This document shows, piece by piece, positions 46,909 to 55,324 of a stretch of DNA of 64,000 bases. Position 1 is the stretch's first letter. Each line of letters opens with the position of its first letter. Source of the DNA: Noviherbaspirillum sp. L7-7A (lineage in GTDB: Bacteria > Pseudomonadota > Gammaproteobacteria > Burkholderiales > Burkholderiaceae_D); assembly GCF_019052805.1 (NCBI RefSeq), contig NZ_JAHQRJ010000001.1, positions 3,348,001 to 3,412,000 of the forward strand, read 5' to 3'. The notes under the pieces were generated by a model that saw nothing but the letters and a program-made list of their open reading frames with translations, made no database searches and was not told the DNA's origin. Made by a program: the position numbers and the translations under genes.

Positions 46909-47025
46909 GTAGGGTGCAATACCCCGCAGGGGCATTGCACGACTGGTCGCTCAGCCAGGGCGGCCGACATGGCAATCCCGGAATGCGACCAGTCGTGCAA
47001 TGCCCTTCGGGTATTTCACCCTACG
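46909..47025. repeat. REP-like palindrome pair 4 with extended inner arms
   Basis: Inverted pair: 46913-46941 (GGTGCAATACCCC/GGGGCATTGCACG) and 46995-47020 (GTGCAATGCCC centre, GGGTATTTCAC). Here pairing runs on inward: the bases CGACTGGTCGC after the first copy are complementary to GCGACCAGTCG before the second, so the whole unit can fold into one long hairpin with a loop of about 40 bases. Outer borders CGTAGGG and CCCTACG are present. Confidence 0.88.
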
Positions 47026-47159
47026 ATAATGAGCCAATGCCTGCGATGGCCCCAGCGGCATGAAATGCATTGCCGCCGGCTTGCGCTGTGCAATACCATG
47101 TCGCCGGCAGTTCCCGATCCACGCGTTGCCTTTTCCACAGCTTCCTGATGCAGGACCAC

Positions 47160-49937
47160 ATGCCCCATTTTCTCCAGGGTCCCGGCGAAGTCCGAGGCCT
47201 GTTGCGCCAGACGGACCGCCTGCCAGGCCTGGGCCAGCCGCATGACTGGCCGCAGGCGCTTGCCACCGCGCTGTCGCTGGCGCTCGATTCGGGCTTTGCC
47301 GCCTGCATCGCATGGGGACCGGAAGGCCTGCTGCTGTACAACGACGCCTATGCGCAACTGCTGGGCGACCGTCATCCGGCAGCCCTGGGCCGGCCGGTGG
47401 CCGAGGCCTGGCCGTGGGACTGGCAGCAGCTGCAGCCGCTGTTTGCCGGCGCCATGGCCGGCAACCCGGTGCATCGCCAGCGCCAGGCGCTGAGCCGCCT
47501 GTGCGGGGGCATTCGCGAAGTGGCCTGGCTCGACTATTCCCTGGCGCCGGTGCGCGATGCCTCCGGCGCGCCGGCCGGCGTTTGCTGCACCTGTGTCGAC
47601 GTCACCGCCAGCGCGCCGCGCGACGATACGCCGCCATACCGCAGCATTGCCGACCACGCAGAGATCATGATGTGGACCACCGAGGCGAGCGGCTACTGCA
47701 CCTATCTCAATCCCGCCTGGTATCAGTTCACCGGCCAGTCCAGGGACGAAGGCCTGGGCCTGGGATGGCTGGACACCACCCATCCTGAAGACCGGCCCGC
47801 CGCCGAGACCGCTTTCCTGACGGCCAACGAAGCCCAGTCCCACTTCCGTGCCGAATACCGCCTGCGCCGGCATGACGGCGTCTACCGCTGGGTCATCGAC
47901 GCGGCCGCGCCGCGCTTCGGCGAGGACGGCACTTACCTCGGCTATGTCGGCGCCGTGCTCGACATCCATGACCGCAAGCTGGCCGAAGCCGCCGTGGCGG
48001 CCAGCAATGCCCGCTTCCAGGCTGCCATCAGGGCCGTCGAGGGCGTGCTCTGGACCAATGACGCCACCGGCCGCATGCGCGGCGAGCAGCCCGGATGGGC
48101 CATGCTGACCGGCCAGAGCTACGAGCAGTACCAGGACTTTGGCTGGACCGCCGTGGTCCATCCGGATGACGTCCGGCAGAGCGTCGACGTCTGGAACCAG
48201 GCCGTGGCGGAGCGCCGCGCCTATCTGGCCGAGCACCGCCTGCGCCGTCGCGACGGCCAGTGGCGTCATTATTCGGTACGCGCCATTCCCACCATGGATG
48301 CCCGTGGCGACATCATCGAATGGGTCGGCGTGCATACCGACATCACCGAGCTGCGCCGCACCGAGGACGCGCTGCGCCAGCTCAATGCCGGCCTCGAAAT
48401 CGGCATCCGCCAGAGCACGCTAGAGCGCGACCGGCTGTGGGGCATGTCGCAGGACATCATGGCGATTGCCTCGCTGAATGGCTACTTCCTGAATGTGAAT
48501 CCGGCCTTCACCGCCATCCTCGGCTGGAGCCTGGAAGAGGCGGTATCGATGCCCTTCCTGGAAATGACCCATCCCGACCATCGTGCCGACCTCGTCGGCA
48601 AGGTGGAATTGCTGGCGCGCGGCGAGGCGCTGGTGCGCTACGAGGTGCGCGACCTGCACCGGGACGGCGGTTTCCGCTGGCTGTCCTGGACCATCGTGCC
48701 CGAGGGCGATGTGCTCTACGGCGTGGCGCGCGACATCACCGCGGAACGGCGCCAGGCCGAATTGCTGCACCAGACCGAGGAAGCGCTGCGCCAGGCCCAG
48801 AAGATGGAAGCCGTGGGCCAGCTGACCGGCGGCATTGCGCATGACTTCAACAACCTGCTGGCCGGCATGGTGGGCAACCTGGAACTGCTGAAGGTCAAGA
48901 TGCGCAGCGGCGGCGTCGGCCTGTCGCGCCATATCGACGACGCCATGGCGGTGGCCAACCGCGCCGCCGCGCTCACCCACCGGCTGCTGGCCTTTTCCCG
49001 CCGCCAGACCCTGATGCCCAAGCCGCTGGACCCGAACCGCCTGGTGGCGGCAATGACCGACCTGATCGGCCGCACCGTCGGTCCTTCGGTCCAGGTGGAA
49101 GCGAGGCTGGCGGCCGACGTCTGGCCGATCGAATGCGACCCCAACCAACTCGAAAGCGCGCTGCTTAATCTGGCCATCAATGCCCGCGACGCCATGTCCG
49201 GCGGCGGCCTGCTGACCATCGGAACCGCCAATACCGTGCTCGACGCGGACTACGCCGCCCGGCATGCCGAAGTGCAGCCCGGCGACTATGTGTCCATCCA
49301 GGTAGCCGACAACGGCACCGGCATGACGCCGGAGGTGGCCGCGCGCGCCTTCGATCCCTTCTTCACCACCAAGCCGCAGGGGCAGGGCACCGGCCTAGGG
49401 CTGTCGATGATCTATGGATTCGCCAAGCAGTCCGGCGGCCATATCGCCATCGATACCGCGTTGGGCGCCGGCACCGTGATCCGGCTGAAGCTGCCGCGCT
49501 ATCGCGGCGACGCACTGCCCGACAGCCACATGCCCGGGAGTGGCGCTGCGATACAGGCTGTCAGCCAGGCGACCCTGCTGCTGGTGGACGACGAAGGCCA
49601 TTTGCGCGAACTGCTGGCCGAGATGCTGGAAATGCTGAACTACCGGGTGGTACAGAGCGGCGACGCCGCCGCCGCGCTCGCCCTGATCGACGCCGGCCAG
49701 CATGCCGACCTGCTGATCACCGATGTCGGCCTGCCCGGCGGCATGAACGGGCGCCAGCTGGCCGAAGCGGCGCGGCAGCGTAGACCCGATCTGAACGTGC
49801 TGTTCATCACCGGCTACGCGGAAGACGCGCCGACCCGCAACGGCATGCTGGAGCCGGCGATGGAAGTGCTGACCAAGCCATTCAGCCTGGACACCTTTGC
49901 GCAGCGGGTGGCGGCGATGCTGAAGGCGCGCGGCTGA
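47160..49937 (+). CDS. Hybrid sensor histidine kinase with PAS domains and receiver
   Basis: Signal-sensing kinase of about 925 residues without membrane helices. Several PAS domains come first (e.g. SGYCTYLNPAWYQFTGQS, GRMRGEQPGWAMLTGQS, LNGYFLNVNPAFTAILGWS), then the phospho-acceptor His561 in GGIAHDFNN, an ATPase domain with NLAINARDAM, DNGTGM and GTGLGLSMIYG, and a C-terminal receiver with Asp855 in LLITDVGLPGGMNG and Lys in TKPFS. A soluble redox or light-type sensor is plausible but ligand is unknown. Start 47160 has CAGGA upstream; 47148 is an alternative. Confidence 0.92.
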   Translation: MPHFLQGPGEVRGLLRQTDRLPGLGQPHDWPQALATALSLALDSGFAACIAWGPEGLLLYNDAYAQLLGDRHPAALGRPVAEAWPWDWQQLQPLFAGAMAGNPVHRQRQALSRLCGGIREVAWLDYSLAPVRDASGAPAGVCCTCVDVTASAPRDDTPPYRSIADHAEIMMWTTEASGYCTYLNPAWYQFTGQSRDEGLGLGWLDTTHPEDRPAAETAFLTANEAQSHFRAEYRLRRHDGVYRWVIDAAAPRFGEDGTYLGYVGAVLDIHDRKLAEAAVAASNARFQAAIRAVEGVLWTNDATGRMRGEQPGWAMLTGQSYEQYQDFGWTAVVHPDDVRQSVDVWNQAVAERRAYLAEHRLRRRDGQWRHYSVRAIPTMDARGDIIEWVGVHTDITELRRTEDALRQLNAGLEIGIRQSTLERDRLWGMSQDIMAIASLNGYFLNVNPAFTAILGWSLEEAVSMPFLEMTHPDHRADLVGKVELLARGEALVRYEVRDLHRDGGFRWLSWTIVPEGDVLYGVARDITAERRQAELLHQTEEALRQAQKMEAVGQLTGGIAHDFNNLLAGMVGNLELLKVKMRSGGVGLSRHIDDAMAVANRAAALTHRLLAFSRRQTLMPKPLDPNRLVAAMTDLIGRTVGPSVQVEARLAADVWPIECDPNQLESALLNLAINARDAMSGGGLLTIGTANTVLDADYAARHAEVQPGDYVSIQVADNGTGMTPEVAARAFDPFFTTKPQGQGTGLGLSMIYGFAKQSGGHIAIDTALGAGTVIRLKLPRYRGDALPDSHMPGSGAAIQAVSQATLLLVDDEGHLRELLAEMLEMLNYRVVQSGDAAAALALIDAGQHADLLITDVGLPGGMNGRQLAEAARQRRPDLNVLFITGYAEDAPTRNGMLEPAMEVLTKPFSLDTFAQRVAAMLKARG

Positions 49938-49966
49938 GTCCGGAGCCTGATTCAAGGAGCCCATCG

Positions 49967-50518
49967 ATGGAGCAGGTGATTATCCAGACAGCACGACTGC
50001 GCCTGCGCCCCTGGCGCCCCGAAGACAGGGCGCCATTCCAGGCACTCAATGCCGATCCCCGAGTTATGGCGTTTTTTCCGTCCATTCTGTCGGCCGCAGA
50101 GAGTGATGCCCTGGCAGAGCGCTGCCAGGGCCTGATCGAGCAGCAGGGCTGGGGCTTTTGGGCGGTGGAGTGCAAAGCAACGCAGGCATTCATCGGCTTA
50201 CTCGGCCTGCATGCGCAACCGCAGGCGTTACCGTTTTCTCCCTGTGTCGAAATTGGCTGGCGGCTGGCCCATGACTGCTGGGGACGGGGGTATGCCAGCG
50301 AAGGCGCAACCGCGGCCTTGCGCTTTGGCTTCGACAGGCTGGGTCTGGGAGAAATCGTCGCTTTCACCGCTGTTGGCAACCTGCGCTCACGCGCGGTGAT
50401 GGCGCGCATCGGCATGCGCGAGGATAGCGCAGCAGGTTTTGGCCATCCATCCCTGCCGGCCGGCCATCCGCTGCATCGCCACTGCCTCTACCGCATCAGC
50501 GCAACAGCGCCAGCGTAG
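49967..50518 (+). CDS. GNAT-family N-acetyltransferase (RimJ/RimL type)
   Basis: A 183-residue acetyl-CoA-dependent transferase. It begins with the Rim-type LQTARLRLRPWRPED-like strand (IIQTARLRLRPWRPEDRAPF), and the acetyl-CoA loop is CWGRGYASEGATAALRFGF, followed by FTAVGNLRSRAVMARIGMRE. Substrate unknown; ribosomal protein or small-molecule amino groups are usual. A clear AAGGAG precedes the ATG. Its 3' end overlaps the convergent DUF1810 gene by 23 bp. Confidence 0.92.
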   Translation: MEQVIIQTARLRLRPWRPEDRAPFQALNADPRVMAFFPSILSAAESDALAERCQGLIEQQGWGFWAVECKATQAFIGLLGLHAQPQALPFSPCVEIGWRLAHDCWGRGYASEGATAALRFGFDRLGLGEIVAFTAVGNLRSRAVMARIGMREDSAAGFGHPSLPAGHPLHRHCLYRISATAPA

Positions 50519-50921
50519 CCTGGTCTTCCACGCCGGCGAAATACTTGCGCAGGCAGGCCGCGAATACCGGCTCGTCGGGGTCTGCCCGGCCAAACAGCGT
50601 CAGGCAGGACCTGAACTTCACGTCGTCCGGGTGTCCGAATATCTGGCAGGCGCTGCGGCCCCTGACTTCATGAATGATCTGGCAGGCTTCGCGCAGCCGC
50701 GGCCCGAGCACCGGATGGGCCAGGTAGGCGCGGGCTTCGTCGAGGGACGCAATGCCATAGCGATGCGCCATTTCGCTCCTGCCCAGGCCGCGCAGCTGCG
50801 GGAAGAAAAACCACATCCAGTGGCTGGACTTGCGGCCGGCGCGCATTTCAGCCTTGACGCGCTGCCGCAGTGGTTCCTGGGCATCGACGAAGCGTTGCAA
50901 CTCAAATGGGTCATGGTCCAT
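50496..50921 (-). CDS. DUF1810 family protein
   Basis: A 141-residue protein of the DUF1810 (calpastatin-like) family: PFELQRFVDAQEPLRQRVKA, HWMWFFFPQLRGLGRSEMAH, YLAHPVLGPRLREACQII, and SCLTLFGRADPDEPVFAACL. Function unknown. Start 50921 follows GGAGAGCC at good spacing. It is convergent with and overlaps the GNAT gene by 23 bp at the 3' ends. Confidence 0.9.
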   Translation of the reverse strand: MDHDPFELQRFVDAQEPLRQRVKAEMRAGRKSSHWMWFFFPQLRGLGRSEMAHRYGIASLDEARAYLAHPVLGPRLREACQIIHEVRGRSACQIFGHPDDVKFRSCLTLFGRADPDEPVFAACLRKYFAGVEDQATLALLR

Positions 50922-51102
50922 AGGCTCTCCAATGAAGGACCGCTGATGCCAGTCCCAATCCATCACGTCCCAAATGAAACCGATGGATTTTTTCGCCTGG
51001 CAAGGCGGGCGAGGAGTCAATAGCCCGGCTATTGACGACAATCCCAACGCAGCCAGGCGGAAAAAGACGTGGTTCCATGGGGCGTGATGGTTGGGACCGG
51101 CA

Positions 51103-51726
51103 TTAGTGCCGCAGCGCCGCCATCAGTGCCCCGAAGCCGACGAAAACCCCGCCGGTCACCCGGTTGAACAGGCGCAGCACCCTGGCACGGCGCAGGTAGA
51201 CCGCTATGCGCTGGCCGCCGGCCGCATAGGCCATGTACCAGCCGCCTTCGATCAGCGCAAACGTCAGCAGCAGGATCATGAACTGCGGCAGCCTGGGCGC
51301 CGACAGCGTGATGAATTGCGGCAGGAAGGCGGCCGCGAACAGGATGGCCTTGGGATTGCTGGCCGCCACCAGGAAGCCGCGCCGGAACAGGGCCGCGCCG
51401 CGCTCCGATGGCATGGCGGGCGCATCATCCGCCCTGGTCACCGCTGGCGCGCGCCAGCTTTTCACACCCAGGTAAACCAGATAGGCCGCGCCGATCCAGC
51501 GCAATGCATCGAACACGGCGGGCGAGGCCTGCAGCAGCGCGCCCAGGCCGGCTGCTGACAGGCCCATCATCAGCATCAGCGCCGTCATGCAGCCCGCCAT
51601 GACCGCCAGCGCCTGCCTGATGCCGTGGCGGGCGCTGCTGCTCATGACCAGCAGCATGTTGGGGCCGGGCGTGCCGGAAACGACAAAGCTCATCATCACG
51701 AACAGCCACCAGGTGTGCAACGTCAT
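51103..51726 (-). CDS. LysE/RhtB-family amino-acid exporter
   Basis: A 207-residue inner-membrane exporter with about six helices. FVVSGTPGPNMLLVMSSSAR near the N-terminus is the family signature, followed by LRWIGAAYLVYLGVKSWRAP and FLVAASNPKAILFAAAFLPQ. It would export an amino acid or homoserine-lactone-like metabolite; the ligand is unknown. Its ATG overlaps the stop of the upstream DUF3820 gene by four bases, so they are co-translated. Confidence 0.93.
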   Translation of the reverse strand: MTLHTWWLFVMMSFVVSGTPGPNMLLVMSSSARHGIRQALAVMAGCMTALMLMMGLSAAGLGALLQASPAVFDALRWIGAAYLVYLGVKSWRAPAVTRADDAPAMPSERGAALFRRGFLVAASNPKAILFAAAFLPQFITLSAPRLPQFMILLLTFALIEGGWYMAYAAGGQRIAVYLRRARVLRLFNRVTGGVFVGFGALMAALRH

Positions 51727-51950
51727 GACAGGGTCCTGGCAGGGTCGCGCAGCGGCGAGAGCAAATGGCGCAGCGCATTGTGGTCGAGCTCGTACATCAG
51801 CGCCAGCAGACTGCCCAATTCTCCCCTGGGGAAACCCTCGCGGGCAAACCAGGCCAGGTAGTGGCCCGGCAGATCGGCCAGCATCCGTCCCTTGTATTTG
51901 CCAAAGGGCATTTCACGGCTGACCAGCAGTTGCAGGGTATCGGGCGTCAT
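51723..51950 (-). CDS. DUF3820 family small protein
   Basis: A 75-residue protein with the DUF3820 pattern: MPFGKYKGRMLADLPGHYLA, WFAREGFPRGELGSLLALMY and ELDHNALRHLLSPLR. The family has been described as putative quorum-sensing-regulated virulence factors, but without a biochemical role. It is coupled to the LysE exporter by a four-base overlap. The start ATG at 51950 lacks a good ribosome site. It is divergent from the IMPACT gene. Confidence 0.85.
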   Translation of the reverse strand: MTPDTLQLLVSREMPFGKYKGRMLADLPGHYLAWFAREGFPRGELGSLLALMYELDHNALRHLLSPLRDPARTLS

Positions 51951-52032
51951 CGGGAAAAGGAAAGAAAGCGGTGGCCGATATAATAAGCGCTGTTCGGTCT
52001 GCCCAGCGCTGGTGGCCGTCAAAGGAAAAAAC

Positions 52033-52629
52033 ATGGCTGTCTACACACTGGTGCAGGCGGTGCACGCCGACATCGACATCCGCAAGAGCCGCTTCATCGC
52101 CATCGCCATGCCGGTCGACGGCCGCGACGCCGCCCAGCTGGCGATTGCCCGGCTGCGGGCCGGGCACCCGGCCGCTACGCATGTCTGCTGGGCCCTGCTG
52201 GCCGGCGGCCAGTCCGGCATGTCCGACGACGGCGAGCCTTCCGGCACGGCCGGGCGGCCCATCATGGAAGTGCTGCGTCATCACGAGCTGGACAATGTGC
52301 TGGGCGCGGTGGTGCGCTATTTCGGCGGCATCAAGCTGGGCGCCGGCGGCCTGGTGCGCGCCTACACCGACGCGATCGCCAGCGCGCTCAAGGACGCGCA
52401 GCGCATCGAGTACGTGGCCCAGGCCACACTGAGGGTGGAAATCGATTATCCCGAGGAAGCCAGGATCCGCCGCTGGATCGCCCGGCACGGCTACCTGCTG
52501 GAACACGGCAGCCACGGCGCGCAGGTGGAACTGGCGATACGCCTGCCGGCGGCCGAACTGCCGGCAGCGCGCCTGGCCCTGCGTGACCTTACCCAGGGCC
52601 AGGCGCGCATCACCGCGCCCGAAGGCTGA
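52033..52629 (+). CDS. YigZ/IMPACT family protein
   Basis: A 198-residue protein of the YigZ/IMPACT family, near the usual length. The conserved block is IRKSRFIAIAMPVDGRDAAQ, then GMSDDGEPSGTAGRPIMEVL and NVLGAVVRYFGGIKLGAGGL. The C-terminal EF-G domain-like part follows. The eukaryotic relative regulates translation; the bacterial role is unclear. AAAGGA precedes the ATG. It is convergent with nemA, only 10 bp away. Confidence 0.93.
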   Translation: MAVYTLVQAVHADIDIRKSRFIAIAMPVDGRDAAQLAIARLRAGHPAATHVCWALLAGGQSGMSDDGEPSGTAGRPIMEVLRHHELDNVLGAVVRYFGGIKLGAGGLVRAYTDAIASALKDAQRIEYVAQATLRVEIDYPEEARIRRWIARHGYLLEHGSHGAQVELAIRLPAAELPAARLALRDLTQGQARITAPEG

Positions 52630-52639
52630 CCGCCTCTGC

Positions 52640-53695
52640 TCAGGCCAGCGCCGGATAGTCGGTATAGCCTTCCGCGCCCGGGTGATAGAAGGTCTCCGGC
52701 TGCGGCTGGTTCAGCGGCGCATTGATCCTCAGCCGCTGCGGCAGGTCCGGGTTGGCGATGAAGAGCTGGCCAAAGGCCACCGCATCGGCTTCGCCCGAGG
52801 CAATCACCTGTTCGGCGCTGTCGCGGGTCATCTTTTCATTGGCGATATACACGCCGCCGAAAGCCTTCTTCAGCTGCGGGCCCAGCCGGTTCGGGCCGAG
52901 CGCCTCGCGTGCGCAGATGAAGGCAATGCCGCGCTTGCCCAGTTCGGTCGCCACATAGCCGAAGGTCTCGGCCGGATTGGTGTCGCCCATGTCATGCGCA
53001 TCGCCACGCGGCGCCAGGTGCATCCCCACCCGCGACGCGCCCCATACCGCGATGCAGGCATCAGTCACTTCCAGCAGCAGGCGCGCCCGGTTTTCCACCG
53101 AACCGCCATAGGCATCGGTGCGCTTGTTGGTCTTGTCCTGCAGGAACTGGTCCAGCAGATAGCCATTCGCGCCATGGATTTCCACGCCATCGAAACCGGC
53201 GCGCCTGGCATTCTCCGCGCCCTTGCGGAAAGCCGCGACGATGCCCGGAATCTCCTCCGTGTCCAGCGCGCGCGGCGTTACATAGGCGCGCTTGGGGCGG
53301 ACCAGGCTGACATGGCCTTGCGCCGCGATCGCACTCGGCGCCACCGGCAAGTCGCCGTCGAGGAAGACCGGGTCGGAAATCCGGCCCACATGCCACAGCT
53401 GCAGAAAGATCCGCCCGCCGGCCGCATGCACCGCATCCGTCACCATCTTCCAGCCCGCCACCTGCTCGTCGGACCAGATGCCCGGCGTATCGGCATAGCC
53501 CACGCCCTGCGGCGTGACCGCCGTGGCTTCGGACAGGATCAGGCCGGCCGAGGCGCGCTGCACATAGTATTGCGCCATCAGGGCATTCGGCACGCGGCCG
53601 CCGCCAATGGCGCGGGAGCGTGTCAGCGGCGCCATGATGACCCGGTTGGGCAGTTCAAGGTCGCCGACGCGGATGGGATCGAAGAGTTTGCTCAT
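52640..53695 (-). CDS. nemA: NemA-type N-ethylmaleimide reductase (Old Yellow Enzyme)
   Basis: FMN-dependent NADPH oxidoreductase that reduces alpha-beta unsaturated carbonyls, nitro compounds and maleimides. The 351 residues have the OYE pattern: FDPIRVGDLELPNRVIMAPL, LQLWHVGR, GFDGVEIHGANGYLLDQFLQ, KRTDAYGGSVENRARLLLEV, and FGQLFIANPDLPQRL. His and Asn of EIHGANGYL are the substrate-anion ligands of the family. AAGGA precedes the ATG. An ArsR-type regulator gene lies 96 bp upstream on the same strand. Confidence 0.94.
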   Translation of the reverse strand: MSKLFDPIRVGDLELPNRVIMAPLTRSRAIGGGRVPNALMAQYYVQRASAGLILSEATAVTPQGVGYADTPGIWSDEQVAGWKMVTDAVHAAGGRIFLQLWHVGRISDPVFLDGDLPVAPSAIAAQGHVSLVRPKRAYVTPRALDTEEIPGIVAAFRKGAENARRAGFDGVEIHGANGYLLDQFLQDKTNKRTDAYGGSVENRARLLLEVTDACIAVWGASRVGMHLAPRGDAHDMGDTNPAETFGYVATELGKRGIAFICAREALGPNRLGPQLKKAFGGVYIANEKMTRDSAEQVIASGEADAVAFGQLFIANPDLPQRLRINAPLNQPQPETFYHPGAEGYTDYPALA

Positions 53696-53791
53696 GAAAG
53701 ATTCCTTTTTTAAGACGGCATTCAGGCCGGGGATGGAAAAGCAGGGGTTGAATACATGGCAGGGAAGCGACGCCTGGAAAAGCGGCAAGCC

Positions 53792-54115
53792 TTACAGCGC
53801 CCCGTCAAGCTGCGCGATGAAGCGGCCGATCAGGTCTTCATTGCGCTTGAAGAAGATCCACTGGCCGACCTTGTGCGAAGTAATCAGGCCGGCGCGCTGC
53901 AGCGTGGCCAGATGGGCCGATACGGTGGATTGGGAAAGTCCCGCGCGCTGATCGATCAGGCCAGCGCAGACACCGAGTTCAAGCGGATATTCCTGCATTG
54001 AGAAATGCGCCGACGGGTCCTTCAGCCAGGCCAGGATCTGGCGGCGGGTAGGATTGGCCAGCGCCTTGTGTATCGCATCCACATCCATTTCCAGCGTTCC
54101 GTCGGCAGCAGTCAT
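53792..54115 (-). CDS. ArsR-type winged-helix transcriptional regulator
   Basis: A 107-residue dimeric DNA-binding repressor. The fold is read from DAIHKALANPTRRQILAWLK, the recognition helix in GLSQSTVSAHLATLQRAGLI, and the wing KVGQWIFFKRNEDL. No ArsR metal box is visible; a single Cys lies in LELGVCAGLID just before the recognition helix. It sits directly upstream of nemA on the same strand and probably controls it, which is inference. An in-frame ATG at 54157 would add 14 residues; neither start has a strong ribosome site. Confidence 0.88.
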   Translation of the reverse strand: MTAADGTLEMDVDAIHKALANPTRRQILAWLKDPSAHFSMQEYPLELGVCAGLIDQRAGLSQSTVSAHLATLQRAGLITSHKVGQWIFFKRNEDLIGRFIAQLDGAL

Positions 54116-54401
54116 TTCGCTTTTACCCAATGTATTTATCGAGATGTTTGAAACCATGTATCGGAATATGGCGATTTAAAAACCGTTTTCAAGTCTTTCT
54201 TTCTTCATTCCGCCGGGCAAGGATTGAACCGATTTTTGCAATAGTTCATTGCTTGGGATGCCATTTATTGCCGGGGCAGCGATCTGTAACATGCCTGTCA
54301 TCGATCAGCGCCGTTTGCGCGATCCAGCCAGGCCGATCGTGGCGACCCAGGCAAATGCCCGAACCGCCAGATCAGCAGCCTCTACTTATTGGAGAAAAAC
54401 C

Positions 54402-54704
54402 ATGAACATCAAGAACATCATCGTCGCTACCGCCATCCTCGCTGCCGCAGGTTCGTCCTTTGCCCAGCAAACCGAATTCGTCGCTCCGGACGCCGGCTTC
54501 AAGTCCAGCCTGACCCGCGCCCAGGTGCGCCAGGAACTGGCCCAGGCCTATGCGCAAGGCGACGTCGTCCAGCGCCAGCATGACGGCCAGGACACCCAGT
54601 TTGCCGGCAGCACCCAGACCCGCGAACAGGTAAGGAAGGAAGCAGCCCGCGCCGCCCAGACCCGTCATGCAGGCGACGTCAACGATCTGTATTTCGGCGC
54701 ATAA
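54402..54704 (+). CDS. DUF4148 exported protein
   Basis: A 100-residue secreted or periplasmic protein with signal peptide NIKNIIVATAILAAAGSSFA, cut before QQTEF. The mature part has SLTRAQVRQELAQAYAQGDV and TREQVRKEAARAAQTRHAGD, the DUF4148 repeat pattern common in Burkholderiales. Function is unknown. TTGGAGAAAAACC precedes the ATG. It is divergent from the ArsR gene and followed by a strong terminator 113 bp after the stop. Confidence 0.9.
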   Translation: MNIKNIIVATAILAAAGSSFAQQTEFVAPDAGFKSSLTRAQVRQELAQAYAQGDVVQRQHDGQDTQFAGSTQTREQVRKEAARAAQTRHAGDVNDLYFGA

Positions 54705-54817
54705 GCAGGCCAGCCCACTGCAGAGAGTCATAAAGAGAAGGACGTTGCCAGGCTTGATGCGATGAGCGCTGCCTTTTCCAAGGCGCGAACCATGTAAGTC
54801 CGTGGCAAATCCTTGAA

Positions 54818-54853
54818 GGCCCGGTCGACTTGATTGTCGACCGGGCCTTTTTT
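54818..54853 (+). terminator. Strong intrinsic terminator
   Basis: A perfect 12-bp stem GGCCCGGTCGAC/GTCGACCGGGCC with a six-base loop, then six T. It probably ends the DUF4148 transcript, which would then have a 113-base 3' tail before it; a small RNA from this tail is possible but not shown. Confidence 0.92.
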
Positions 54854-55324
54854 CGTTCAGGAGCCAGCCCTGTGTCACCCGGACACGACGCTGCTGGCGC
54901 AGCGTGGGCAAGCCCGGCAATGCGGCACCCGAGCGCCACCTGCCCATGTGGCCGTTACTCATGTATGGCTTGACGGATTCAGCCGTTACATGCGGACTAC
55001 TGCATCAGGAGTACGCCACGCAACCCGGTCGAACCCGTGAAGGCATCCCGTTTCCAGCCGAAAGAAGCTCATTGGCGTCATTCAGCGCATGAAGTCCCTG
55101 AATCATCTCCCATGCGCCTGCCGGTATCCAGCAACAACTTCATTCTTCGATAACGTTACTTTTAATTAAAAGGTGTTCATGAATGTTAGTGTTTTTTTGC
55201 AAAACAAAATAATCAACAAACATTTTTCGCACAAATATACTGTTTGATACACTAGAGAAGCTTTTTGATAACGACAACACATCGAGTGTCGTGCTGCCTA
55301 TCCATTTTGTGTTCAGGAGAATTC
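54854..55324. other. Long intergenic region upstream of gltI
   Basis: About 470 bp without a supported gene. The left half has normal base composition. From about 55130 it becomes very AT-rich and includes a perfect 14-base palindrome CTTTTAATTAAAAG (55159-55172) and A/T tracts before the gltI leader. It should contain the gltIJKL promoter; -10-like hexamers such as TATACT (about 55239) are seen but no clear -35 match. Confidence 0.6.
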
